Shown here: in pieces, positions 1 to 6,214 of the stretch
How the letters are laid out: every line of letters begins with the position of its first letter
Position numbering within the stretch: the first letter of the stretch is position 1
Source of the DNA: Abditibacteriota bacterium
Lineage (GTDB): Bacteria; Armatimonadota; UBA5829
Direction: 5' to 3'
Assembly (NCBI GenBank): GCA_017958015.1
Contig: JAGDDM010000256.1
Span: 1 to 8,001, forward strand
DNA length: 8,001 nt
Made by a program: the position numbers and the translations under genes
Notes under the pieces: model-generated
What the model saw: the letters and a program-made list of their open reading frames with translations, nothing else
What the model was told of the DNA's origin: nothing
Database searches by the model: none

Positions 1-2274
1 ACGGATACCGCTTCGTCTATTACTCATTCCAATAATCTGTATTTCAACAATAGACGGGACTTTACTCCCGGCCCCGCTCCCGCCCCCGGTGACTTGTTCG
101 GCGACCCCATGCTTGACCCGGTGACTTTCGCTCCCCACGAAAATTCCGCGGCCATAAACACCGGTATCGATGTGGGCTTGCCCTATAACGGCGGCACTCC
201 CGACATCGGCGCCGTGGAATCCGATTCCCAAGCGAAACCGGGCGTTGTTGTGGCCCGCGCTCTGCGGCAGGGAAATAACAATCCCGCGGCAGGCGTTACG
301 ATTCACGCCGGAAATTATTACGCCGTGACCGGTGATGACGGCACGTGCAGAATCCCGGTGCCCGCCGGCGAGTGGGAAGTTTACGCCGACGGCGACAATC
401 TTTCCCGATTCAAGCCCGTCGGTGACAGTCAAACCGTGACGGTGGAAAACGAGGGAACCGTGTCGGTTGATGTGTACGGCGAATATCAAAACAATACGTA
501 TTATGTTCATGCCGTAAACGGCAGCAATGAGAACAGCGGTTCGGAAGCGTATCCTTTCAAATCCCCGTGCTTTGCCGATAATAACCGGCTTTTGGAACCC
601 GGCGATACCGTGGTTATATTGCACGGCGGTTTCGATCGGTATTCGGAATCCTCGCTTAAGTATTGTTCCGGAACCCCGGATAGCCCCATTACCTACAAAG
701 GCTCGAGCGGATTCCGCGATTTGGTTATTGAGAATGTGTCGAATTTGGTGTTTGACGGCGTCGGTTTCAGTACATATTATTCGCAAGGTACGGCTTTGAC
801 GATTAACGGAGATAACATAGTTATCAAAAACAGCAGATTCTCCGGAGCGAGCGTGGGCGTTGATGTCAAATCGGGAACCGGGCTTGTAATTGACAATTGC
901 CGTTTCGAATTTACCGTTAAGGAAGGCGGTATTCGGAAAGAAACCGCTGTTCCCGCTACTTTCACGCGAAACACTTTCTACTCCACCGGTGATTACGGAA
1001 TGCTCCTTAGCGGCGAGAATACGGTTTATAACAATACATTCCGTCACATTCCCGTCGGAATCGAGGTGCTTTCCGGCAACACGGATGTGGCGAATACGAT
1101 TATGTCCGGTTGCGAAAAGGGCTTTGTCTGCGGCGACGGCGCCGTACTGACAAACTCCCACACAATGTTTTACAACTGTGAAACTCCCGCCGCCGGCTGC
1201 GTTCTCGGCGAGAACACCCTCTACGACAATCCCAAGTTGGTGGATTTCGTTCCCGTACCCGGCTCTCCCGCCGTTGACGCGGGAAAGAATGTGGGCTTAC
1301 CCTATAACGGAGCCGCTCCCGATTTGGGCGCGATTGAGTCCGAACAGAGCGAGTATGTCCGCGTAACCGACGACGTTTCGAATATCGAGGACGGCACTTT
1401 GGTCACCGTGGGCGAAGATTATGTGGTCACGCATACGGCGCCTCTGATACTTACCCGGGAAGACAGGTTGTTCGGCGTTTTGTGCGACGCGCATAATGAC
1501 TGTTTTGGGCATGATCTCGGTAGTAACCTCGCGCTCGGCGACAGAATTGTTCTCAACGGCGTCGTAAAAGAAAACAGAATTCTCTACTTTGATATCACAA
1601 GCATACAATCGGGTGAGAAACTGAGACCTCTCGCCACATATACTCTCCTGAGACCATATACCCTGCAACGGGTATTCGGCAAGATAAAAGGATTGGCCGA
1701 TATGGGCTATTCGGTAGATACGGGAAAAGAACGTGTGGTTGTATCAAACGTAGGCAGAGGATTCTGTCTCGGCGATATGGTTTGTGTCACCGGTGTGTTG
1801 TATCTCGGAAGAGTGTACGCGCGAACGGCGAACGATGTCTCCGTGACCCGAATGAGTGTTCTGCAGGCAAGTCTTTCCGGCGCCGCGGCGGCGTCCGGCG
1901 AGAGCAGCGTGGATTGCGAATTTAACGGCATTGTGCCCGCCGACAACGTTCCGGATACCTGGGGCAAAGCGTGGCTTGTGAACTTCAAAGGCGACGGCTC
2001 ATCTTCAGTCAACTTCGTTTTCAAGAATTACAAGATGCAGCAGTTGACCATGCGTGTGAAGTTGAACGGAAAATACAGCGATTGGAACATCGCCCTTACC
2101 ACCGGTTCGAGCTGTAACGGACCCTATGTCAACCGGTACGAAGACGGCGTGTACGAGTTCCGGTGGGAATTCCCGCTTAAGACTCTCGGCGCGAAAATCG
2201 AATTCAAACCGAAAACCGGCGCGGATCCCGACACGGATTATTCGGCTGTAATCACCGACGTTTATATCAATTAA
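1..2274 (+). CDS. Secreted right-handed beta-helix surface protein, C-terminal part (5' end outside window)
   Basis: The reading frame is open from base 1, so the gene starts upstream; the ATG at 94 is internal. About 757 codons are visible. In order: the end of a first beta-helix (about nt 30-225), closed by the motif DVGLPYNGGTPDIGAVE; a short beta-sandwich resembling a carboxypeptidase-regulatory domain (about nt 235-480, with AGVTIHAGNYYAVTGDDGT); a second beta-helix opened by TYYVHAVNGSNENSG and LEPGDTVVILHGG (about nt 493-1340), closed by NVGLPYNGAAPDLGAIE; two OB-fold-like modules (about nt 1354-1850, each with an LGD...GV core); and a C-terminal domain (about nt 1870-2274) I do not recognise. 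Beta-helix domains of this kind occur in polysaccharide lyases and adhesins. No catalytic residues can be assigned, so a surface or glycan-binding role is inferred. The C-terminus (ITDVYIN) lacks a PEP-CTERM tail. It is followed at once by a terminator. Confidence 0.85.
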   Translation, partial: TDTASSITHSNNLYFNNRRDFTPGPAPAPGDLFGDPMLDPVTFAPHENSAAINTGIDVGLPYNGGTPDIGAVESDSQAKPGVVVARALRQGNNNPAAGVTIHAGNYYAVTGDDGTCRIPVPAGEWEVYADGDNLSRFKPVGDSQTVTVENEGTVSVDVYGEYQNNTYYVHAVNGSNENSGSEAYPFKSPCFADNNRLLEPGDTVVILHGGFDRYSESSLKYCSGTPDSPITYKGSSGFRDLVIENVSNLVFDGVGFSTYYSQGTALTINGDNIVIKNSRFSGASVGVDVKSGTGLVIDNCRFEFTVKEGGIRKETAVPATFTRNTFYSTGDYGMLLSGENTVYNNTFRHIPVGIEVLSGNTDVANTIMSGCEKGFVCGDGAVLTNSHTMFYNCETPAAGCVLGENTLYDNPKLVDFVPVPGSPAVDAGKNVGLPYNGAAPDLGAIESEQSEYVRVTDDVSNIEDGTLVTVGEDYVVTHTAPLILTREDRLFGVLCDAHNDCFGHDLGSNLALGDRIVLNGVVKENRILYFDITSIQSGEKLRPLATYTLLRPYTLQRVFGKIKGLADMGYSVDTGKERVVVSNVGRGFCLGDMVCVTGVLYLGRVYARTANDVSVTRMSVLQASLSGAAAASGESSVDCEFNGIVPADNVPDTWGKAWLVNFKGDGSSSVNFVFKNYKMQQLTMRVKLNGKYSDWNIALTTGSSCNGPYVNRYEDGVYEFRWEFPLKTLGAKIEFKPKTGADPDTDYSAVITDVYIN

Positions 2275-2281
2275 CGCGTAT

Positions 2282-2321
2282 TTTCGGCTCCGGCTTAACC
2301 GCCGGAGCCGAAATTTTTTTT
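2282..2321 (+). terminator. Intrinsic terminator of the beta-helix gene
   Basis: A perfect 13-bp stem (2282-2294 with 2301-2313, GC-rich core GGCTCCGGC) closes a 6-base loop (ttaacc) and is followed by eight T (2314-2321). It lies 7 bases after the TAA at 2272-2274, so it ends the transcript of the beta-helix gene and isolates it from the next operon. Confidence 0.93.
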
Positions 2322-2322
2322 C

Positions 2323-2346
2323 AACTGTCGCGAAACAGCGACGGTT
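2323..2346. repeat. Inverted repeat just upstream of the membrane-cluster promoter
   Basis: Nine-base arms (2323-2331 and 2338-2346, AACTGTCGC / GCGACGGTT with one G-U type pair) flank a 6-base centre. The right arm ends 5 bases before the -35 box at 2352. No T-run follows, so it is not a second terminator. It may be an operator or a chance dyad. Confidence 0.4.
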
Positions 2347-2351
2347 AAAAC

Positions 2352-2380
2352 TTGACCCGATTTCCGATAATTGTTATCAT
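2352..2380 (+). promoter_or_regulatory. Sigma-70-type promoter of the membrane-protein cluster
   Basis: The -35 box TTGACC (2352-2357, 5/6 to consensus) and -10 box TATCAT (2375-2380, 5/6) are separated by exactly 17 bases. A small dyad, GATAA-ttg-TTATC (2366-2378), overlaps the -10. Transcription would begin around 2386-2389, directly before the ATG at 2390, so the first gene would have almost no leader. Confidence 0.75.
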
Positions 2381-2389
2381 TAAATTATT

Positions 2390-2872
2390 ATGGTAGACAA
2401 AATGTTCGCTTTTTGGGTAGGTATATTGGAGGGCATCTTTAAGAATGTTCTCAACTGCGGCTGCAGCTGTGTTTCGCTGCTGATTCTCTTCGTTTTGGCT
2501 GTCTGCCTGTTGCCGGACTGCGGTTCGGAGGAGCGGGAGCCGGAGCCGCCGGAGCCGGTTATGACCGGGCAGGTCTGTGTTCCGGGGCAAAGCGGAAGCC
2601 CCTTCGCTGTTGAGGGGTGGACTTTCACGGTTTCCCCGCCGAAGAAGAGCGTCTACGCCAACGGCTACGTGCGGAACCTGACTTCCGAGGACCGGAAGGT
2701 GGCGGTTACCGTCAAGGCCTTCTCCCCAACGGGCAAGCTCATCGACGCCAAGGAGTCGGAAGAAGTCATCGTGCGGGCCGGTGAGCGGACCTGGACTTTC
2801 GCCTGCCCGGAAGTCCCCGACGACAGCGACGACGTCATCAAGACGGCCGTTGTGTCCCAAGTGAGGTACTGA
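2390..2872 (+). CDS. Small membrane-anchored FxLYD-like protein
   Basis: This 160-aa protein has an aromatic, amphipathic N-terminus (residues 5-21), a Cys cluster NCGCSC (22-27), one membrane segment (about 26-41), a Pro/Glu linker (46-57), and a C-terminal beta-sandwich (about 76-155) resembling FxLYD domains: WTFTVSPPKKSVYANGYVRN, then VTVKAFSPTGKLIDAKE and RAGERTWTFAC. FxLYD domains are extracytoplasmic folds of unknown ligand. The sequence LAVC around residue 39 is a poor lipobox (Val at -1), so I do not call it a lipoprotein. No Shine-Dalgarno precedes the ATG at 2390 or the in-frame ATG at 2402. Because the predicted transcription start is within a few bases of 2390, near-leaderless initiation is likely and favours that ATG. 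It is the first gene of a tight operon with the two genes downstream. Function unknown. Confidence 0.72.
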   Translation: MVDKMFAFWVGILEGIFKNVLNCGCSCVSLLILFVLAVCLLPDCGSEEREPEPPEPVMTGQVCVPGQSGSPFAVEGWTFTVSPPKKSVYANGYVRNLTSEDRKVAVTVKAFSPTGKLIDAKESEEVIVRAGERTWTFACPEVPDDSDDVIKTAVVSQVRY

Positions 2873-2873
2873 T

Positions 2874-3515
2874 ATGAAAACTTTTAATCGAAGAAGCGGA
2901 TTTTGCGCGTTCCTGTTGGGTTTCGCTTTGTTTGCGGGCCTTGTGATTCTGATTCTCATGCTGGCTACCGACAACGCCAAGAAAGATGCCGACATAGCCC
3001 GGCTGAACAAGAAGCCGGTGGCAGAGGCGGAGGTCGAGGAAGATGTTCGGGAAGAACCGGCGCCCACTGACGAACATGAGATGAAGCTGGAAGAGACGAA
3101 ACGCATGGCCGACGAGCGGGAAGATCTCTATTTCGTGGCGCCTCAGGACGGCTCATACGCCAGTAGCAAGTCAAAAGAGAAGAAGTCGGAAAAGAAAGAG
3201 GCGAAGAAGGGAACCCCCAAGGAAACCCCCAAGCAGCCGGCGAAGAAATCTCCGGAACCGCCCAAGGCCGCCGCTTCCGCGCCCGCTCCGACCAAGGCGC
3301 CGTCGGAGCCGCAGGTGGTTCTTAACGACGACGATATCGTCATCGACAAGGCTCCGGGGACGGACGTTCCGCCGCCGGAGAAGGTGAGCGGAAGAATGCC
3401 CGAGGAGGATCCGGCGGCGGCGGAGCCCCCGAAACCGGATTATCCCAAGGACCCGGGCACTCCCCATTACGGTCCCGGCAGGTCGCCCCATACGGGTCTG
3501 CCTTTGCGGAGATAG
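2874..3515 (+). CDS. Single-pass membrane protein with Lys/Pro/Glu-rich extended tail
   Basis: This 213-aa protein starts one base after the upstream stop codon, with GAGG at 2863-2866 as ribosome binding site. A positive N-terminus (KTFNRRS) precedes one strong membrane helix (about residues 10-31), which predicts N-in, C-out topology. Next comes a charged, possibly helical stretch (34-82), then a Lys-rich block (99-126, repeated EKK/AKK/PKK), and Pro/Ala/Glu-rich sequence to the end (PGRSPHTGLPLRR). No globular domain is recognisable. The composition resembles extended envelope-spanning linkers such as the Pro-rich part of TonB, but the TonB C-terminal domain is absent and I do not propose that identity. 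The tight spacing suggests its product works with the FxLYD-like proteins on either side. Function unknown. Confidence 0.7.
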   Translation: MKTFNRRSGFCAFLLGFALFAGLVILILMLATDNAKKDADIARLNKKPVAEAEVEEDVREEPAPTDEHEMKLEETKRMADEREDLYFVAPQDGSYASSKSKEKKSEKKEAKKGTPKETPKQPAKKSPEPPKAAASAPAPTKAPSEPQVVLNDDDIVIDKAPGTDVPPPEKVSGRMPEEDPAAAEPPKPDYPKDPGTPHYGPGRSPHTGLPLRR

Positions 3516-3518
3516 AAC

Positions 3519-4523
3519 ATGAACAGACTTGAGGAACTGGAGGCCATGCGGGAGCTCTACGAAGCGGGCTACATGACCGAGGAGCAGTTCGAGAAAAAGA
3601 AAAAGGAAATATTCGACGCGCCGGACGAGGATTTCGACGACGCCATCAACGACGCGCTGCGGAGCGAGGGAAATATCGACCCCGTGACGGAGTACGACTA
3701 TTCCGCGCCCTCATCCCACAGTCAGGCGAAGACGAGCAACGCCGTGCTTGTGATAATCGCCGTTATGGCGGTGGCGCTGGCGCTGTGTGTATCTCTGATT
3801 ATGGGCAAGGTTCGGACGCTCTTTGACGCGCCTCGGAGTTTGCCGGAAGTGAGCGAGCCCGTTGAGACGCCTTCGGCTCCGGTTCCGGATGAGGAACCGG
3901 CTGAGGAAAGACCCGTTGAGCGGAAGCCCGCGGAGAAACCCAAGCCCCGGGCGGAAGGCGCTTTCACTCGGGGGCTGGCCGTCTATTCCGTGAACGAACC
4001 CGTCTGCGACGGCAAGCGGGTGGCGGTCACCGGACTTTTGGAGAACACCTCCGGAATGAACTTCGACGACGTCAGCGTCAGAGCCGAGCTGCGGGAGGAC
4101 GGCAGAGTCGAAACCGCCGCCAATTTCTTCTCCGTGGCCAACTTCAAAAACGGCACCAAGCGGTACTTCGAGGCGGTGGCGTACACCGATATGACCGATC
4201 CGGAAGTGCGTATCACCCGGGTTCACGGCACAAACAACCGAATCCGGGAGGGACTGGTTGTCACAAGCTGCGAGGTGGTGGGGGAGAACGTCCGCACCGG
4301 CACCGTCAGGAACGACTCAAACCGCACATACGACAGCGTCCATATCCAGTTCGACGTTTTTGACGACGAAAACATTCGGGTGGGCTACGCCGAGGACACC
4401 GTGGAGAACCTCCGACCCGGCGCCACCTGGGTCTACTCCGTGGAGTACTCCTACGGCACCGACCACCTGAACGAAAAACCCAACGACCTCTACGCTTGGC
4501 CGAAAGGAGCCAAATGGGAATAG
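3519..4523 (+). CDS. SHOCT-TM-FxLYD-FxLYD membrane protein
   Basis: This 334-aa protein begins with a SHOCT-like motif (residues 2-33: LEELEAMRELYEAGYMTEEQF then EKKKKEIF), followed by an acidic segment, a membrane helix (about 75-96), a Pro/Glu linker (107-147) and two tandem FxLYD-like beta-sandwiches. The first is about 151-235 (VAVTGLLENTSGMNFDDVSV); the second is about 244-312 (RTGTVRNDSNRTYDSVHIQF, then VENLRPGATWVYSVEY). SHOCT is usually a short C-terminal module thought to mediate oligomerisation; here it is N-terminal and probably cytoplasmic. Positive residues flank both sides of the helix, so topology is not certain. The start has GGAG at 3508-3511, 7 bases upstream, and lies 3 bases after the previous stop. 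Codon use is GC-rich, like the two preceding genes. Function unknown. Confidence 0.8.
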   Translation: MNRLEELEAMRELYEAGYMTEEQFEKKKKEIFDAPDEDFDDAINDALRSEGNIDPVTEYDYSAPSSHSQAKTSNAVLVIIAVMAVALALCVSLIMGKVRTLFDAPRSLPEVSEPVETPSAPVPDEEPAEERPVERKPAEKPKPRAEGAFTRGLAVYSVNEPVCDGKRVAVTGLLENTSGMNFDDVSVRAELREDGRVETAANFFSVANFKNGTKRYFEAVAYTDMTDPEVRITRVHGTNNRIREGLVVTSCEVVGENVRTGTVRNDSNRTYDSVHIQFDVFDDENIRVGYAEDTVENLRPGATWVYSVEYSYGTDHLNEKPNDLYAWPKGAKWE

Positions 4524-4631
4524 GTTTCGGGTTTTAGGTTATCAGGTTATTAGGTCAGGTGTTGCCTACGGCAACGATTATACAAACTCACATCGCGAAG
4601 TCGATTGTATAACAAATAAAGGAGAACGATA
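4524..4631. repeat. Repeat-rich intergenic segment, possible dispersed element
   Basis: There is no coding potential. From left to right it holds short tandem units AGGTTATC / AGGTTATT / AGGTCAGGT (4536-4560); a hairpin GTTGCC-tac-GGCAAC (4561-4575); and an inverted repeat TTATACAA...TTGTATAA (4578-4585 and 4605-4612), inside which lies a smaller dyad ATCG...CGAT (4592-4605). Nested palindromes of this kind are typical of small dispersed hairpin elements (REP- or MITE-like), but nothing within the window proves dispersal. There is no T-run, so the genes on either side may still be co-transcribed. A -10-like TATAAC (4608-4613) has no convincing -35 box. Confidence 0.5.
4618..4624 (+). promoter_or_regulatory. 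Ribosome binding site that fixes a TTG start
   Basis: AAAGGAG (4618-4624) lies 7 bases before the TTG at 4632. There is no ATG or GTG at a suitable distance, and the SHOCT motif begins immediately after this TTG. Confidence 0.8.
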
Positions 4632-5348
4632 TTGGATAACAAGTTTGAACAACTGCAAAAACTGGCGGAGATGAAGAAAGAGGGACTCCTGACGGATGAA
4701 GAATTCGCTAAAATGAAAGCGGATTTGTTGTCGGATGATAATTCCGTTAATGAAGAGAAAAAGGAAGAGAAAAAAGAAGAACCGAAGTATGTTTCGACCG
4801 CTCACGCGAAATCACCGGCGTCGAGCTCCGGAAAGAAACAGGAACCTTTGTTCGCGAATATGGATGATAACGACAGGCGTCCCTATAAGGCACCTCCGGA
4901 ACCGAAGAAAAACAATGTCACCTGTCTCGGACTTATTTCGGCAGCGGTGTTTGTTCTCGTCATATCGGGAATTTTCGGCTCGATCTTTGATGGTTGCGGC
5001 AGCACTCTGAGCACACCCTCATCGTATGAAAGCAAAGATGACCTTTCATCGCTGTTGGATACTTCCGAACCGGAATTCGAGATTGTCGGAGATGTGAAAA
5101 TAAGTTATTCGAGCGGCGGTGATATGATTCACATATCGGGGAAAGTCATCAATAAGTCCGAGAAAAAGGCGAATGCGTCGATTAATTATAAGCTTTACGA
5201 TTCCGAAGGCAACGTTATCGGTACCGCGTCGGGTTATGTCTTTGATGTAAACGGTGGTGAAACCGCTTTGTTTGAGGCCAGTGAGTTTCTCAAAAACGAA
5301 CCCGCAAAATACAAACTCGATTCGATAGACGCGTATTTTACAAATTAA
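4632..5348 (+). CDS. SHOCT-TM-FxLYD membrane protein (second SHOCT protein)
   Basis: This 238-aa protein starts at a TTG codon set by a strong upstream AAAGGAG. Residues 5-34 form a SHOCT-like motif (LQKLAEMKKEGLLTDEEFAK), followed by a Lys/Glu-rich linker (41-51 and beyond), a membrane helix (about 96-118) preceded by PEPKK, and one FxLYD-like domain (about 150-225, with IHISGKVINKSEKKANASI and LYDSEGNVIGTAS). The positive residues before the helix predict a cytoplasmic SHOCT and an outer FxLYD domain. The architecture matches the gene upstream, with one FxLYD copy fewer. Sequence similarity is low and codon use is clearly more AT-rich, so this is an old paralogue or a separately acquired relative, not a recent duplicate. 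It is followed by a terminator. Function unknown. Confidence 0.8.
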   Translation: MDNKFEQLQKLAEMKKEGLLTDEEFAKMKADLLSDDNSVNEEKKEEKKEEPKYVSTAHAKSPASSSGKKQEPLFANMDDNDRRPYKAPPEPKKNNVTCLGLISAAVFVLVISGIFGSIFDGCGSTLSTPSSYESKDDLSSLLDTSEPEFEIVGDVKISYSSGGDMIHISGKVINKSEKKANASINYKLYDSEGNVIGTASGYVFDVNGGETALFEASEFLKNEPAKYKLDSIDAYFTN

Positions 5349-5360
5349 TTAACATTTAAC

Positions 5361-5400
5361 AAAAGCACCTCTTGCCTTGCGGCAAGGGGTGATGCTTTTT
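5361..5400 (+). terminator. Intrinsic terminator of the membrane-protein cluster
   Basis: An 11-bp stem (5366-5376 with 5381-5391, including CTTGCC/GGCAAG and one wobble pair) closes a TTGC loop. After a 3-base bulge the stem is extended by AAAAG (5361-5365) pairing with CTTTT, within the final T-run (5396-5400). It lies 12 bases after the TAA at 5346-5348. Confidence 0.8.
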
Positions 5401-5411
5401 GTAAGAGACAC

Positions 5412-5452
5412 AAAAAAACAGGTTCCGCGAACATTGCGGAGCCCGTTTTTTT
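5412..5452. terminator. Bidirectional terminator between convergent genes
   Basis: Arms 5412-5428 and 5436-5452 pair with one mismatch and one wobble around a 7-base loop. Seven A flank the left and seven T flank the right, so RNA from either strand ends in a U-run. It lies 10 bases beyond the TAA of the minus-strand gene ending at 5463, which makes it that gene's terminator and a backstop for plus-strand read-through. Confidence 0.85.
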
Positions 5453-5462
5453 GATTGCGATA

Positions 5463-6134
5463 TTATTTGCGAACGCGTCTCTTGAGAGCGAAAGCGGACA
5501 CAAGACCCATGGCGGCGTACGCGTAGGAAGCCGGTTCGGGAATTGTGGTACTGAGCTTGATGACCGTGGCGTTCTCGAGACCCGCGATATCCGCTCCGTT
5601 GAAACTGACGGAGTAGATCGGATTGCTTCTGCTCAGGTGCTCGTCGTCCCAGACGAAGGAACCGATAAGATGGTTGTCGCGGAATACGTACCAAGTCTGG
5701 CCAAGCAGCGGTTCGACGAAGTCGGCGGTGCTCCAAACGTTGAACGTGATGTCCGTATTGACTTCGGGATCCGGCACGAAGACGGCGTAGTAGATGTCTT
5801 CGAAAGCGTTGGATGTGTTCACGTTGCTGACATAGAGGCCGTCCACGTTTCCGCCGTTTTCGGGAAGCGGTCCTGTGGGAAGGTTGCCTTCTTCATCGAG
5901 AAGCGCGACTATACCGAAAGGAACCGGCATTGTCATGTACGGAACAGGTTCGTTATCTTTCGCGTTGGAGTAGGTAACGGTGTTGCTCATGGCTTTGGTA
6001 CCCGTGGCGCCGACAAGAATTACGGCTGTGCCGTCAACGGCCGCTGTGGCTTCGTTGTAGTCCTTGATCCAACCCGCGAATACGGAACTTGCGGTTACGG
6101 CTATGAGAGCCGCGACGAAAATGATTTTCTTCAC
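5463..6134 (-). CDS. PEP-CTERM exported protein, copy 1 (223 aa)
   Basis: The protein has a Sec signal peptide (residues 1-20, MKKIIFVAALIAVTASSVFA, cleaved before GWIKDYNEATAA), a 180-residue beta-rich body, and a C-terminal sorting signal (residues 199-223): PEP, the hydrophobic stretch YAYAAMGLVSAFAL, then KRRVRK. PEP-CTERM tails are known to be processed by exosortase and the mature proteins released or surface-attached; no exosortase gene is in this window. The reading frame extends to a GTG at 6143, but that codon overlaps the Shine-Dalgarno AGGAGGTG (6148-6141). The GTG at 6134 lies 6 bases downstream of it and gives the same length and signal peptide start as the neighbouring copy, so I start there. 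The body matches no family I recognise. It lies downstream of its paralogue on the same strand, with its own promoter, leader palindrome and terminator. Confidence 0.88.
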   Translation of the reverse strand: MKKIIFVAALIAVTASSVFAGWIKDYNEATAAVDGTAVILVGATGTKAMSNTVTYSNAKDNEPVPYMTMPVPFGIVALLDEEGNLPTGPLPENGGNVDGLYVSNVNTSNAFEDIYYAVFVPDPEVNTDITFNVWSTADFVEPLLGQTWYVFRDNHLIGSFVWDDEHLSRSNPIYSVSFNGADIAGLENATVIKLSTTIPEPASYAYAAMGLVSAFALKRRVRK

Positions 6135-6140
6135 TCTTTT

Positions 6141-6148
6141 CACCTCCT
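6141..6148 (-). promoter_or_regulatory. Shine-Dalgarno that decides the GTG start
   Basis: AGGAGGTG on the minus strand is complementary to the 16S rRNA tail. It overlaps the first possible GTG (6143-6141) and sits 6 bases before the GTG at 6134, which is therefore the likely start. Confidence 0.85.
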
Positions 6149-6181
6149 TTTCTTTTGGGGTAATGGTTTATTAAATCGGTC

Positions 6182-6198
6182 GTATTACACCGTAATAC
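6182..6198 (-). promoter_or_regulatory. Leader palindrome (operator or 5' hairpin), copy 1
   Basis: GTATTAC-N3-GTAATAC is a perfect inverted repeat with 7-base arms. It starts about 10 bases into the predicted transcript of the downstream PEP-CTERM gene. The identical 17-mer occurs in the same place before the second copy (7069-7085). It could bind a dimeric regulator or form a 5' mRNA stem-loop. Confidence 0.7.
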
Positions 6199-6214
6199 AT
6201 AAAACCTCATATAT

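Noticed and set aside
2366..2378. Resemblance of the -10 region dyad to half of the lac operator
   Set aside because: Only a short AT-rich match, and no LacI-type gene is in the window. Treated as chance.
2496..2523. Possible lipoprotein signal in the first cluster protein (LAVC or LLPDC)
   Set aside because: Val or Asp at the -1 position does not fit a lipobox. A plain membrane anchor explains the hydrophobic segment.
2345..3106. Minus-strand open frame of 253 codons opposite the first two cluster genes
   Set aside because: Its composition is the mirror of GC-rich codons (Ser-rich, then Arg/Leu/Gly-rich), it would cross a clear plus-strand promoter, and no domain is recognisable.
4608..4613. 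TATAAC as a separate promoter for the second SHOCT gene
   Set aside because: No acceptable -35 box at 16-18 bases; the -10-like bases belong to the inverted repeat.
4524..4631. CRISPR array or attachment site in the repeat-rich spacer
   Set aside because: The units are 8 bases, with no spacers and no integrase or cas gene nearby.
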